A DNA stretch of 64,000 bases from Candidatus Gallacutalibacter stercoravium (GTDB taxonomy: Bacteria > Bacillota > Clostridia > Oscillospirales > Acutalibacteraceae), in assembly GCA_018716975.1 (NCBI GenBank), contig DVJE01000013.1, positions 1-64,000 of the forward strand, written 5' to 3'. Below, piece after piece: positions 25,322 to 34,756 of this stretch (position 1 is the stretch's first letter; every line of letters begins with the position of its first letter). The translations under genes and the position numbers were made by a program. The notes beneath the pieces were generated by a model. The model ran no database searches, was not told the DNA's origin, and worked only from the letters and a program-made list of their open reading frames with translations.

Positions 25322-25992
25322 CAGGTAGCAAGAACCTCCTTAACCGTTTCCACAAGCTCTTGATGAATTTGATCAATCGCGCGGGGCGCATCCCCCTGCG
25401 CGCAGGATATTACCCGCCAGCCCATGGCGGCGGCGGCAAAGCGGGCGGCCTCGCGGCACTGGCGCAAAAAGCCGCAATCGGCCTCGTGCAGATCCTTGCG
25501 CCCTTCGTCGCCGTGATAGCGCCGGCTTAAAAGCCGCTGCGAAACCGAAACGGGCATGTCTAAATACAGCACCAAATCCGGCCGGGGGAGGCGCAGCTTG
25601 TTATATTCATAGTCTTGCAGCCAAGCAAGATAATTATTCCACTCGTCTTTTTCTGTTTTGGTCATTTGATAAACGGCGTTTGAGGTGGTGTAGCGATCGG
25701 CCAAAATCACCGCCCCGGCTTCATAATCCCGCTTCCAAAACTGCAAATAGCTGGCGTAGCGATCCACCGCGTAAAAGGAAGAGGCCGCATAGGCGTTCAC
25801 GTCTTCGGGCTTATCCCCCAGCTCTTTGTTGAGATACATGCGCACCAAAGCGGAAGAGGGGTTTGCATAATCGGGGAATTTGATATGGCGGTAGCGCTTT
25901 TCTTGGCCGCTCAGCCATTGGCACAGCAGCTCCATCTGGGTGGATTTACCGCAGCCGTCCAACCCCTCTATCACCAACAGCTTGCCTTTCAT
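25321..25992 (-). CDS. tmk: Thymidylate kinase
   Basis: 223 aa from the ATG that overlaps the thyX stop (ATGA). The P-loop is VIEGLDGCGKSTQ, the DR(Y/S) substrate motif appears as ILADRYTTSN, and LDMPVSVSQRLLSRR is the lid region. It phosphorylates dTMP to dTDP. Being translationally coupled to thyX, which makes dTMP, gives two consecutive steps of dTTP synthesis from one message. The sequence is closer to the long, less common clostridial Tmk-like kinases (insert around YLAWLQDYEYNKLRLPRPDL) than to the Bacillus type. Confidence 0.92.
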   Translation of the reverse strand: MKGKLLVIEGLDGCGKSTQMELLCQWLSGQEKRYRHIKFPDYANPSSALVRMYLNKELGDKPEDVNAYAASSFYAVDRYASYLQFWKRDYEAGAVILADRYTTSNAVYQMTKTEKDEWNNYLAWLQDYEYNKLRLPRPDLVLYLDMPVSVSQRLLSRRYHGDEGRKDLHEADCGFLRQCREAARFAAAAMGWRVISCAQGDAPRAIDQIHQELVETVKEVLAT

Positions 25993-26762
25993 GCCTCTTC
26001 CCCCCGCAGGCGGCGGAACTTTTCGCGCACCTCGTTGCATTTGCCGCAAGACATTTTACCCTCTGGGCACGCCCCGGTTAAGCAGGCGGGGCCGGCGTTG
26101 CCAAACAGGTGGGGCGCCACCTGCAGCACCAGGCGCAGCATCTGCGTGGCAAGCTCGCGTATCTCCCACTGGGCGCGGTTGCAGCACCGGTGGGCAAAAA
26201 AGTTATGCAGGCTGCGGGCGTTCATGGTGCACACCATTTTGGTGGCGCAGGCGTTGGGCAGCACAAAGCGCGCGTCTTCAATGGCCTGCTTTTGGGCCTT
26301 TTTCTCGGCCTGCTTTTCCTCCATCCCCTCTTGCATCAGGCGCTGCTTATGGGATTGGGCCAGCAGCCGGGTTAAATTGTCGTAATGGCGCTGATCCTCC
26401 TCCATGGCGCGCAAAAATTCCTCTTTGGCCTGGGGGATGGCGGCGATTTCGGGGGGCAGCACAAATTCAAACATATTCTCTTGCACATAGCGCTGGCTTT
26501 GCACGCTGTAAGAGGCGATGCGGTGGCGGGTAAGCTGGGCCAGCAGAGAACGGGACACCCCCTCGATGCCGAAAGAAAAGCTGGCGTGTTCAATGGGGCT
26601 TTCATGGCCGATTTGCGCCAGCATATCCACAAACGAAGCCACTTTTTCATCGGTAAGGCCTTGCCCAATCGCATCGATATCCGACGCGGAATAGCACAGC
26701 TTGGCGGCCGAAGCCACCAGATGCTCGGGCTGCGGGGTATAGGCCAGCAGGGTTACCTTCAC
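25989..26762 (-). CDS. thyX: Flavin-dependent thymidylate synthase
   Basis: 257 aa from a GTG start with GAAAGG 9 bases upstream. The ThyX signature RHRIASYSVQSQR (79-91) binds FAD and dUMP. It makes dTMP from dUMP with methylene-THF as carbon donor and reduced FAD as hydride source, so no dihydrofolate is released. A Cys-rich C-terminal tail (CLTGACPEGKMSCGKC) is an extension that could bind a metal. First gene of the operon with tmk, DUF2156 and GNAT, from a clear promoter about 150 bases upstream. No thyA is seen in the window. Confidence 0.95.
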   Translation of the reverse strand: MKVTLLAYTPQPEHLVASAAKLCYSASDIDAIGQGLTDEKVASFVDMLAQIGHESPIEHASFSFGIEGVSRSLLAQLTRHRIASYSVQSQRYVQENMFEFVLPPEIAAIPQAKEEFLRAMEEDQRHYDNLTRLLAQSHKQRLMQEGMEEKQAEKKAQKQAIEDARFVLPNACATKMVCTMNARSLHNFFAHRCCNRAQWEIRELATQMLRLVLQVAPHLFGNAGPACLTGACPEGKMSCGKCNEVREKFRRLRGEEA

Positions 26763-26909
26763 ATTCCTCTTCCTTTCTATCATCCAAACATCCAAAACAA
26801 ATGCAACAATCAAAACCAAAAGCCGCAAAGCGCCGTGGGCTTATGATTCCCTTTTTGCGGCCGTTTTAACACGCAAAAGCCAACCGGCTGTTTGCGCGCT
26901 ATTTGGTTT

Positions 26910-26938
26910 AGTATACCAGATTTTGCCTGGCACTTCAA
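26910..26938 (-). promoter_or_regulatory. Sigma-A promoter of the thyX operon
   Basis: On the minus strand TTGAAG (26933-26938), 17-base spacer, TATACT (26910-26915). Confidence 0.8.
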
Positions 26939-27021
26939 CCCGCCGGCCAGAGATTCAAACATACGTGCGTTTTCGCAGCCGCGCTACCGGGCTTATCGAA
27001 AAGATGCTTTCTTATTCTTGC

Positions 27022-27053
27022 AAAAAAGCCGCCCCGGGAAGGCGGCGCTTTTT
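27022..27053. terminator. Bidirectional terminator after the cysteine-rich gene fragment
   Basis: GCCGCC (27028-27033) pairs with GGCGGC (27041-27046), flanked by six A on the left and a U tract on the right. On the minus strand it ends the recombinase/cysteine-rich transcript. The rest of 26939-27202 has no gene. Confidence 0.8.
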
Positions 27054-27202
27054 GATGAAAAGAAACGCGCGGTAAAAAGGCAGCGGCCATCCTCTTTGCC
27101 TACCGCTTTGGTTTTTCACACCCCCGACGCCGCTTTTGCACGCAAAGAAGCCCGAAGGCGCAAGGCCCCCGGGCGCAGGATAGAAAGGCTTACACCATGG
27201 GC

Positions 27203-27616
27203 TTATTCTTGGGAATTGCAGCAACCGCAGTGATCCTCGCCGCTGTCGTTCACCTTGGGCGGGAAGAACTCGTTGGTGGGAAAGTCGATCCGGCTGAACA
27301 TCTCGCAAGGGGTATCCGCCGTAGGCGTGCATTCCTTTTCGGGGATGCAGAAATCATAGGCGGGAATCAGCATTTGCACATTGCGCTCGATTTGCACAAT
27401 GGTAAAAATGCCGATGGTGACGTAAACCACCTTGCCGCAGCCGGTGGTGGCAAACTTGCCGCCGTAGCGCCGGCAGATGCAATCGGGAATGCGGCAGCAG
27501 GGCTCGCAGCAGTTGCACCCGTCGCACAGTTTCGCCGCCAGGCCGATGGGCTCCGCCACCTGTATTGCGGCACCCAAAATGATAAAAAGCCCGCGTTTTA
27601 TTCCAGCTTTTTCCAA
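27203..27616 (-). pseudogene. 3' part of a split gene for a cysteine-rich protein
   Basis: An open frame of 137 codons that begins only with a TTG lying inside the recombinase gene. Its first 17-18 residues (LEKAGIKRGLFIILGAA) come from the recombinase end and the attachment site. From IQVA onward it becomes a coherent, Cys-rich domain: LCDGCNCCEPCCRIPDCICR, VQMLIPAYDFCIPEKEC, and a C-terminal CGCC. It has no convincing start of its own. It continues in the same codon phase the fragment at 40967-41575, which ends at VQVA; joining at V151/V20 gives 268 residues. From memory, a clostridial family of about that length combines both halves. The native gene portion here is 27203-27559. Function unknown. 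Confidence 0.85.
27552..27586. other. Attachment site beside the recombinase gene (left junction)
   Basis: TCCGCCACCTG (27552-27562) matches 10 of 11 bases with TCCGCAACCTG at 41118-41128 in the same orientation and the same codon phase. The flank 27563-27586 is the half that lies inside the element; together with 41103-41126 it forms a long imperfect dyad around a CA/TG core, as expected of a serine-integrase attP. It lies about 12-46 bases from the recombinase stop. Confidence 0.8.
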
Positions 27617-29091
27617 TACACCCGAATCTCCCCTGCCGAAAGCTCAATTTTATCCACCAGCTTTTTCAGATCCATATTGTTCCACTGCGCCAAGGCGATA
27701 AGGCGCGCCGCGTCTTGCCCTTGTAAGCGCAGAAACGCTTCATCCGGCTCTTGGCGTTTGATGCGCTCCCTTTGCGCCAGCGCCCGGCGCCGCTGCTGCT
27801 CGTTTTGGGCAACGTGCTCCTTTAGCTCTTGCAGCGGGATAAAGCCGTTCACATACAGCTGCTTATATTTTTCTATTTTTTGCAGGCAGCGCGCGGCCTC
27901 TTTTTCCAGCCGCTCGGCTTCGCTGGGTTCCTGCGGCTGCCCTTTGAGCCGCTGCAAATGTTCCCCCACGCGCTTAGCAAACTGCGGATCGCCCCGCGCT
28001 ATGCTGGCAAACTGCCCAAGCAGCGCCTCTTGCAGCCAATCTTCCTGCACGGTGGCGTTGTTGGGGCAGCAGGCCGCCCCGTGGTTGTTAAAGCCCGAGC
28101 ACAGCCAATAAACATGCTCTTTCCGGCTGGAGCGCCACCGGCGCCGCACGCAAGCGCGCCCGCAGCTGCCGCAGCGTATGAGGGTGCTGAACAAGTGGGC
28201 GGCGCTGGCGCGGCCGCCCGCCGGGTTGGAACCGGCCGCCGCACGGCTTTGATACTGCCGCGCCCGCTCTTGCAGGATTGTTTGCGCCCGAAGCCACAGC
28301 TCCTGCGAAACGATGCGCAACTGCGGGCGTTGGTGCACAAACCGTTCCTCTTGGGGCAGCATCACCTGCCGGCCGGTGAGAAAATCGGCTATTTCATATT
28401 TGTGGTTTTCCAGCACGCCGCAATACAGCGGGTTTTTCAGCATCCGGCGGATGGTGGTGGGCAGCCATTTTTCGCCGCTTCTGGGGTAAAGGCGCCGCTG
28501 TTCCAGCACTTGCCCAATTTTTCTGGCCCCCAGCCCTTGGGCGACGTATAATTGAAAAATTTGCCGCACCACGTCCGCCTCTTCCGGCACGATTTCCAGG
28601 CGGAAGGTATCCAGCTTGCGGTAGCCGTACACGGCGTTGGGCACCCTGCCCTTTTGCGCGTTTACCCGTTTGCCGAATTTTACCCGCTTGGATAAATTGG
28701 CGCTTTCTTCCTGGGCCAGGGCGCTGAACACCGTGAGCACAAACTCTGAATTGCCCAACACGGTTTGATTGTTGGACAAAAACTGCACCTCGATGTTTTC
28801 GCTTTTAAGCTCCCGCACGGCGTTTAAAAAATCCACCGTATTTCTGGCAAACCGGCTGATATCTTTTACCAGCACCAAATCAAACCGGCCCAGCCGCGCA
28901 TCTTGCAGCATGGCGAGAAAGGCCGCGCGGTTTTTCATCTGCTTGCCCGAAATGCCTTCGTCGGCATAAATTTGCACCAGCTGGTGGCCGTGGGCGGCGG
29001 CAAACTCTTTAAAAAAGCGCTTTTGGTTTTCTAAAGAGTCCAGCTGCGCATCCTTTTCGGTGGATACCCGGCAATAGGCCGCAATGCGCAT
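27598..29091 (-). CDS. Large serine recombinase
   Basis: 497 aa. The resolvase catalytic domain (1-145) has the nucleophile S10 in YCRVSTEKD, with DEGISGK (44-50) and KDISRFARN (76-84). The Recombinase domain follows (about 155-270, NAVYGYRKL to NPLYCGVLENHKY), then a zinc ribbon with Cys at 307, 310, 331 and 341-342, and a coiled coil (about 385-450). Such enzymes integrate or excise DNA between short unlike sites without host factors; SpoIVCA, which excises the Bacillus skin element in the mother cell, is one. AAAGGGGGTG precedes the ATG. All catalytic residues I can check are present, so it looks functional. Its stop is 36 bases from the attachment core. Confidence 0.95.
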   Translation of the reverse strand: MRIAAYCRVSTEKDAQLDSLENQKRFFKEFAAAHGHQLVQIYADEGISGKQMKNRAAFLAMLQDARLGRFDLVLVKDISRFARNTVDFLNAVRELKSENIEVQFLSNNQTVLGNSEFVLTVFSALAQEESANLSKRVKFGKRVNAQKGRVPNAVYGYRKLDTFRLEIVPEEADVVRQIFQLYVAQGLGARKIGQVLEQRRLYPRSGEKWLPTTIRRMLKNPLYCGVLENHKYEIADFLTGRQVMLPQEERFVHQRPQLRIVSQELWLRAQTILQERARQYQSRAAAGSNPAGGRASAAHLFSTLIRCGSCGRACVRRRWRSSRKEHVYWLCSGFNNHGAACCPNNATVQEDWLQEALLGQFASIARGDPQFAKRVGEHLQRLKGQPQEPSEAERLEKEAARCLQKIEKYKQLYVNGFIPLQELKEHVAQNEQQRRRALAQRERIKRQEPDEAFLRLQGQDAARLIALAQWNNMDLKKLVDKIELSAGEIRVYWKKLE

Positions 29092-29172
29092 GGGCGCACC
29101 CCCTTTACAAGCGCCGGTATTGCAGGCGCGGCGGTGAAAGCAGCTTGCGGCGGGCGCAAAAAAGCAGCGGCG

Positions 29173-29325
29173 TTACGTCCGCTGCTTTGGCTTAGCCTCT
29201 TCCTTTTTTTCAGCTTCCTGCCGCCGGGCGATGGCCTCGGCCGCCGCTCGGGCCAGGGCCTGCGCCAGCACGCCGGGGTTGTTGGGATCGCAAAAAACAA
29301 GGCGGGGCTCCTCTTTTTGCGCCAT
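29173..29325 (-). CDS. Small protein upstream of the serine recombinase (50 aa)
   Basis: MAQKEEPRLVFCDPNNPG, then an Ala-rich helix and a Lys/Glu tail. GGGGGAG stands 3-9 bases before the ATG, and the frame ends 81 bases before the recombinase start on the same strand. I recall small ORFs with a similar DPNxPG-plus-helix pattern in front of clostridial serine recombinase genes, but cannot name the family. A directionality factor or a partner of the recombinase is conceivable; this is inference from position only. Confidence 0.55.
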   Translation of the reverse strand: MAQKEEPRLVFCDPNNPGVLAQALARAAAEAIARRQEAEKKEEAKPKQRT

Positions 29326-29529
29326 GTGCTCCCCCCTTTGCCGCGTTGCCGCTTTTTGCATTCATATGGCGCAAATCGCGCCGGTATGCCTTGGGGCTTT
29401 TTTCTTTTTCATCTTTTCTCTTTCCCCACAACAAACAACGGACGGTTGCATAAAAGCGCAGCCGCCCGTTGGAGCAAAATCTTATAAAAAGCAATAGCGG
29501 TAAAGAAGCCGGCGCCGGCTTTTAGGCCC

Positions 29530-30582
29530 TTATTTTACCTCTTCCACCTCAATATCCAGCGCCTGCATAATGCCGCGGATGTAGCCCACCGCATAAGCCA
29601 TGCCGGTTTCATTGGGGTTTTGGCAGTTGATGCTGGGGGTGTGGTCGGGCATCAGCAAGCCGGTATAGCCGCACTCTTTATACACAGAAAGCGCCTTTAC
29701 CATATCGATATCGCCTTCGTCGATGAACACCTCGCTGTAACGGGGCACCTTGCCCTTGATGTTGCGGAAGTGCACATAGCTAATTTTATTGCGGGTAACA
29801 AAGGAGCGGATCACCTCGTAAACATCCACGCCCATTTCGGCAAAGGTGCCTTGGCAGAACTCTACGCAGGTGCTGGGGCTGGGATGGCGCTGAAACATCT
29901 CTTCATAAGCCTGGGGGCTGATGAGGATGCGGGCCGCGTCGCGCAGCACCGGCACGGGCGGATCCTCCGGATGGGCGGCCATCTGCACGCCGTATTCCTC
30001 GGCCACCGGCAGAATCTGATCCAAAAACCAATCGCGCCGCTGCAGCATTTCTTCCAGCGAAACGGGGGCCAGCTTGCCCTCGGGCGGGTTATCCAACACC
30101 TGGGTATCCCAGGCCCAGCCCAGCGGCAGCGGATCGTGGATGGGTGCCACCGATTCGTCGTAGCAAGGGCTCAGCGCCCCGCCGCGGGCCACCGGCTGCA
30201 TGGGGCGGGCGCAGCAAGCGCCGATGGAAAAGTTATACCCCATAATGGGAATACCGGCCTTGCCCATATTTTCAATATTGCGCTTTAGGTTATCCATTTG
30301 TTCCTGCTTGCCGGGCTCATCCAGCAAAATTTTGTAATAGGCCTTGGGGTCAAAGTTTTCAAAGCCTTCCACCACCAGGCCCTTATCGCGATACAGCTTG
30401 CAAAGGCCCTTGAGCTCGTCCAGATCCCACACGCCGCCGTTTTTTGCCGAGGGCAGCAAATCGCCGTCGGGCATAAAAACAATCACGTGGGTGGCCCCAA
30501 TCTGCTTGACATAATCTAGGTAATTGGGATTTAACCTTCTCTCCCCATGGATCCCCATGCCGATTTTCATAATCTTATCCAT
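29530..30582 (-). CDS. Mannonate dehydratase-like TIM-barrel protein (UxuA family)
   Basis: 350 aa from the Met preceded by GGAG 8 bases upstream. UxuA features are visible: GVQMAAHPEDPPVPVL, STCVEFCQGTFAEMG with the metal-site Cys/His region, VHFRNIKGKVPRYSEVFIDEGD and LLMPDHTPS. UxuA dehydrates D-mannonate to 2-keto-3-deoxygluconate in glucuronate breakdown. No other uronate genes are nearby and the length is closer to the shorter Thermotoga-type enzymes, so related sugar-acid dehydratase or isomerase activity is possible. It lies inside the intervening element. A weak GCCGGCGCCGGC hairpin follows the stop. Confidence 0.8.
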   Translation of the reverse strand: MDKIMKIGMGIHGERRLNPNYLDYVKQIGATHVIVFMPDGDLLPSAKNGGVWDLDELKGLCKLYRDKGLVVEGFENFDPKAYYKILLDEPGKQEQMDNLKRNIENMGKAGIPIMGYNFSIGACCARPMQPVARGGALSPCYDESVAPIHDPLPLGWAWDTQVLDNPPEGKLAPVSLEEMLQRRDWFLDQILPVAEEYGVQMAAHPEDPPVPVLRDAARILISPQAYEEMFQRHPSPSTCVEFCQGTFAEMGVDVYEVIRSFVTRNKISYVHFRNIKGKVPRYSEVFIDEGDIDMVKALSVYKECGYTGLLMPDHTPSINCQNPNETGMAYAVGYIRGIMQALDIEVEEVK

Positions 30583-30848
30583 CCTTTCTTCTCCGGGCGT
30601 TCGGCCGCGTTGCGGCAATTGCCACGAGTATAGTGCAGGCACTCAAAAATTGCAATGGGGTTTTTTAAAAAAAGCACGAACCATAATGTTTTGCACAATA
30701 GACAAAAATTCTTGCTGCGCCGCGGCAACAACGGCAATGTTCGCCATGGCATTTGCTGTGACAGCCGCGCATCCGGCTTGACGCACGGATAAGCCCTGCC
30801 TCCAAACTGGCGGCTTTTCTCTTCCCCCTTGCCACGCGCAAGGGCGGC

Positions 30849-30887
30849 AAAAAGCCGCCTGCTCCTTTTCACCCGGAACAGGCGGCT
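30849..30887 (-). terminator. Terminator of the ABC exporter operon
   Basis: On the minus strand AGCCGCCTG (30879-30887) pairs with CAGGCGGCT (30853-30861), followed by a run of U. It lies about 85 bases past the exporter stop. Confidence 0.8.
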
Positions 30888-30965
30888 GATGCGCTGATAC
30901 GCTGATGCAGCCGACACGGCCGATGCGTTTGCGAAGCGGAGAAGCGGAGAAGCGAAGAAGCGGCG
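30888..30965. repeat. Degenerate short tandem repeats
   Basis: GATGCGCTGATACGCTGATGC is followed by GCGGAGAA-type units (GAAGCGGAGAAGCGGAGAAGC). Period is about 8-9 bases. The remaining gap 30583-30848 shows no gene. Confidence 0.5.
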
Positions 30966-30971
30966 TGTCTT

Positions 30972-32885
30972 TTACGAATATGCCTGCTGCGTTTCTTGCT
31001 GGGCGGCCCCGGCATCGGTATAATACTGGGCCTGGGCGTTCCACAAATCCGCATAGATCCCAGGCTGGCTCAGCAATGTTTCGTGATCGCCGCGCTGCAC
31101 CAACCGGCCTTTATCAAACACCGCAATATCGTGGCAAAAACGGCAGGAAGACAAGCGGTGCGAAATATAAACCGTGGTTTTATCCTGGGCCAGCTCGTCA
31201 AAATGGGTGTATATCTCGTACTCCGCCACCGGATCCAGCGCCGCTGTGGGTTCATCCAACACGATGAAGGGGGCGTTTTTGTAAAGCGCCCGGGCCAAAG
31301 CGATTTTTTGCGCCTCGCCGCCGGAGATCTGCACGCCGTCTTCGTCAAAGTCTTTGTAAAGCGGGGTTTCTAGGCCGAGGGGCATTGTTTGCAGGCGCTC
31401 GTCGAACCCGGCTTTTTGCAGGCACTGCTGCGCCCTATCCGCCTCATATTCCAGCCCGCAGGCCACGTTTTGCCCCAGCGGGAAGGCGAACAGGCTAAAA
31501 TCTTGGAACACCACCGAAAAGATGGACATGTATTCGTCGTAGTCGTACTTTTTGATATCAATGCCGTTTAATAGGATCTCCCCCTCCTGGGGATCGTACA
31601 AACGGCACAGCAGCTTAATAAAGGTGGTTTTGCCCGAACCATTGCGCCCCACCACCGCCAGGCGCTCGCCGACTCTCAGCTTGATAGAGAAATCTCGCAG
31701 CGCCCATTCTTCGCTGCCGGGGTAGCGAAAGCTTACATGCTTAAACTCAATTTCATACTGGTTATCGATGCGCTTTTCCACCGGCAAGGTGCCCCGGTAA
31801 AGCTGCTGCTGGGTATCCAGAATGCGAAAATAATAAACCATATATTTGGTATCCCGGCGCAAATTGGCAAAGGACACCGCCACCTCGGTAAAGCCGGTGG
31901 TAAACTGGTTGACGGCTCCCACATACTGCACCACCATGCCCACGCCCAAGGCCCCCGCCATGGCTTTGAGCGCCACAAACAGATACACCATGCCGCTTAG
32001 CAAAGTGGTAAGCAACGCCACCGCCCCCTGGTACCGGCCGGCTATCCGACTTATTTTTTTAGTATTTTCCGCGTCACGTATAGCCTTAGTAGCTTCTTCA
32101 TAAATTAAGGGCTGTTCTCTGAAAACGCGAATTTCCTTGCCCTGCTGGTAATCGAGCATCATGCGTCCATAATAGCCGAACATGCGGTTTGTGCGGATAT
32201 ATTCACTCTGTAAGGCGAACTGCTTGGCGGATTGGGTTTGGGTTAACCACAGCGAGGCCACCGCCACCAGCAAAACCATCGCCAGCATAACGAGGGAGAA
32301 ATAGGGCGACTGCCAAAAGCTTCCGCCGGCGTCCCCGCCGCCCACCGCAACAAACATCGACGCCGACATCCCGATGGAAAAGCCCACCGTTACCAGGTTT
32401 CTTACGATTTGATCCACGCCCTGGCAAACGCCGGCCAGCACCATACCCCGCATATTGGTGGCTTCCCGGTAATCCCGGGCCAGGTTTTGAAATTCCGGGT
32501 TTTCCAGCTTTTCATAATCGGCGCTTAAATAAACCGCGGCAACGCTGTTATACTCCTTGCGCATCAGGCTTTCACTGATTACCTCCCGGCCGCGCTGGGC
32601 GGCCCGGGCGCTTAAATGCAGCAACAGGTTGAGCCCCACCGTAAGCGCCGCCAGAAAAATTAAACGCTGTATATTTTTTTCGCCCGTCAGTTCATTTAAA
32701 ATGCGGGCGGAAAAATAGATGTTCACAAAGGGCGCCGCGGCTGTGCAGATAGCGCCAATCACCGTCACCGGCAGCATGGCCGGTTCAAAGCGGTGCACGC
32801 AGGCGAGGGCCCGCCGCAGCAGGCGCATATCCTCGCGCAGCGGCCTTTTTTCCTGTTGGCCTTGCTTTTGCCTGTTATGCTTCAC
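30972..32885 (-). CDS. ABC exporter half-transporter (permease plus ATPase), second gene
   Basis: 637 aa from a GTG start placed 8 bases after AGGAGG, inside the end of the preceding gene (11-base overlap). About six membrane helices precede the nucleotide-binding domain with Walker A GRNGSGKTT, signature ISGGEAQKIALARAL and Walker B FIVLDEPTAALD; the catalytic Glu is present. It should pair with the exporter encoded just upstream to form a heterodimer. The cargo is unknown; Cys- or peptide-processing domains are absent. Strong translational coupling suggests fixed stoichiometry. It lies within the intervening element. Confidence 0.92.
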   Translation of the reverse strand: MKHNRQKQGQQEKRPLREDMRLLRRALACVHRFEPAMLPVTVIGAICTAAAPFVNIYFSARILNELTGEKNIQRLIFLAALTVGLNLLLHLSARAAQRGREVISESLMRKEYNSVAAVYLSADYEKLENPEFQNLARDYREATNMRGMVLAGVCQGVDQIVRNLVTVGFSIGMSASMFVAVGGGDAGGSFWQSPYFSLVMLAMVLLVAVASLWLTQTQSAKQFALQSEYIRTNRMFGYYGRMMLDYQQGKEIRVFREQPLIYEEATKAIRDAENTKKISRIAGRYQGAVALLTTLLSGMVYLFVALKAMAGALGVGMVVQYVGAVNQFTTGFTEVAVSFANLRRDTKYMVYYFRILDTQQQLYRGTLPVEKRIDNQYEIEFKHVSFRYPGSEEWALRDFSIKLRVGERLAVVGRNGSGKTTFIKLLCRLYDPQEGEILLNGIDIKKYDYDEYMSIFSVVFQDFSLFAFPLGQNVACGLEYEADRAQQCLQKAGFDERLQTMPLGLETPLYKDFDEDGVQISGGEAQKIALARALYKNAPFIVLDEPTAALDPVAEYEIYTHFDELAQDKTTVYISHRLSSCRFCHDIAVFDKGRLVQRGDHETLLSQPGIYADLWNAQAQYYTDAGAAQQETQQAYS

Positions 32886-34734
32886 AAAAAGCCCCTCCTT
32901 CTTCCGGCTGCATATCCGGGTGCTCTTGGTAATAATGGCTTTGCACCTCATACAGCTGGGCGTATCGGCCGCCCTGTTCCATCAGCTGATCGTGGGTGCC
33001 CTCTTCTACAACGGCCCCCTTCTCTAAAAACAGAATGCGATCGCAAAACCGTGTGCTAGAAAGCCGGTGAGAGATAAACAGCGAGGTTTTTTCTTCGGTG
33101 AGCTGCCCATAGCGCTGATACAGCTCGTTTTCTGCAATGGGATCCAGCGCCGCTGTGGGTTCATCCAAAATCAACACCGGCGCATCCTTATACAGCGCCC
33201 GGGCCAGCAGCAGCCGTTGCAGCTCGCCGCCCGAAAAATTCACCGCGTCCAGGTTTACCTCTTTGTTCATCAGCGAGCGTTCCCCCAGCGGCAGGCGGCT
33301 GATTCTTTCCTCCATGCCCGCCATCTGTAGGCACCGGGCCAGCTTGGCGCGGTCAATCTCCTCCGGCGCGCACAGGGCGACGTTTTGCTCCACCGAAAGC
33401 GGCAGAAAATTCAGCTCTTGAAACACCGCGGTAAACAGGCGGTAGTAATCCTCGTGCCGGTATTGCAGCATATCCACCCCGTTTATCAAAATCCGCCCGC
33501 CGGTAGGCCGGTATAGGCCGCAAAGCAGCTTCACGCAGGTGGTTTTGCCCGCGCCGTTTAACCCCACCATGGCCGCCTTTTCGCCGGGGCGAAGGGTAAA
33601 GCTCACATGCCGCAGGGTGGGCTCTTGGGCGCCGTCGTATTGAAAGCTTACGTCGTCAAACACAATCTCGCAGGGGCTGTGCAGCGCCCCCTCCACCGTA
33701 AGGCCCTCTTTGGAAAAGTGGCTGGGGGCGTCCAGCAGCTCCCGAAAATCGCAGCATTCCAGGCTGATGCGCGACAGTTCCCCGGCGTTTTGCGCAATGC
33801 CCGACACCCAGGTGGAAAACCCGGTAACCGCGCCGAAATACAGGGTGAAATCCCCCACCGAAAGCGCGCCCTGCACCACCAGATAAATTAGGTAGGCATA
33901 GGCCAGCCCGTCGCGCAAAAAGTTGAGCAAACCCTCTAAGCCGTCTACGCCGAACCAGCTCCACCGAATCCGCTTTTGCCAATACATGCGCTCCCCCATC
34001 ACCTTGCGGAATTGATCGGCAAACCAGTTTTTGATGCGGTAGATGCGAATATCCTTGCCCGCGGCAAAGTCTTGCGGCTTTTCGTAAAGATACCACAGCT
34101 TGTGATCCACCGCCGTCCAGTTCTCCCGCTGACGGTATTCATACCGCTGCACCGCCCGCGTTACGAAAAAGATGAGAAGCGAAAGCGCCGCCAGCAGCGC
34201 AATCACCAAAGGGTTCAGCAGCGAAAGCACGCTGCCATACAGCACCAGGCCCAATATGTTGGTAAGCAGGCTGATCACCGTGCGCACCACCGCCTCGCCG
34301 CCGGAAGAATTGTTGTTAATAAAGTGCATGGCCCGTTGAGCCCGCATTTGCCCCTTGGGGCTTTCTAAGTCCTCGTAGTCCATATGCAAAGTATAATGCA
34401 ACATTTGGCATAAAAAGCTCATGCGGGCGTTCAACGCGATGCTGCTCATCCGCCCTTGCACCCAGTGCTGCAACCAGTTGCAAAAGCACAGCGCCAGGGC
34501 AAAGCCGCCCACCGTCAGCACCAGCTCTTGTGCGCCTGTTTGCCGTTGCAGGCAATCGATTACCACCTTGGGCAGCAAGATGCCCAAAAACGACGCCAGC
34601 ACCATGGCCGGCACTTGAAGAAAGGCCAACGTCAATTCTTTGCGGTTTGATCGCCACCATTGGCCCAGCATGTAAAAGGTGTTTTGCCAAACAGAATAAT
34701 TGGGCTTTTTCTTGGGTTTATCCGTTGCTTTCAT
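32875..34734 (-). CDS. ABC exporter half-transporter (permease plus ATPase), first gene
   Basis: 619 aa. The transmembrane domain starts after a basic N-terminus (KPKKKPNYSVWQNTFYMLGQ). The ATPase has Walker A GLNGAGKTT, signature FSGGELQRLLLARAL and Walker B VLILDEPTAALD, all canonical. Both half-transporters therefore keep a catalytic Glu, unlike the BmrCD-type pair at 52-56 kb. AAAGGAGG stands about 8 bases before the ATG. The promoter is weak at -35 and is preceded by two in-phase 10-bp direct repeats, so expression is probably activator-dependent. Function could be drug, lipid or peptide export. Confidence 0.92.
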   Translation of the reverse strand: MKATDKPKKKPNYSVWQNTFYMLGQWWRSNRKELTLAFLQVPAMVLASFLGILLPKVVIDCLQRQTGAQELVLTVGGFALALCFCNWLQHWVQGRMSSIALNARMSFLCQMLHYTLHMDYEDLESPKGQMRAQRAMHFINNNSSGGEAVVRTVISLLTNILGLVLYGSVLSLLNPLVIALLAALSLLIFFVTRAVQRYEYRQRENWTAVDHKLWYLYEKPQDFAAGKDIRIYRIKNWFADQFRKVMGERMYWQKRIRWSWFGVDGLEGLLNFLRDGLAYAYLIYLVVQGALSVGDFTLYFGAVTGFSTWVSGIAQNAGELSRISLECCDFRELLDAPSHFSKEGLTVEGALHSPCEIVFDDVSFQYDGAQEPTLRHVSFTLRPGEKAAMVGLNGAGKTTCVKLLCGLYRPTGGRILINGVDMLQYRHEDYYRLFTAVFQELNFLPLSVEQNVALCAPEEIDRAKLARCLQMAGMEERISRLPLGERSLMNKEVNLDAVNFSGGELQRLLLARALYKDAPVLILDEPTAALDPIAENELYQRYGQLTEEKTSLFISHRLSSTRFCDRILFLEKGAVVEEGTHDQLMEQGGRYAQLYEVQSHYYQEHPDMQPEEGGAFCEA

Positions 34735-34756
34735 ACACGCCCCTCCTTTGTGTTTC

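Noticed and set aside
27598-29325. Serine recombinase as the integrase of a prophage or conjugative element
   Set aside because: No structural, lysis, transfer or replication gene lies between the two attachment sites.
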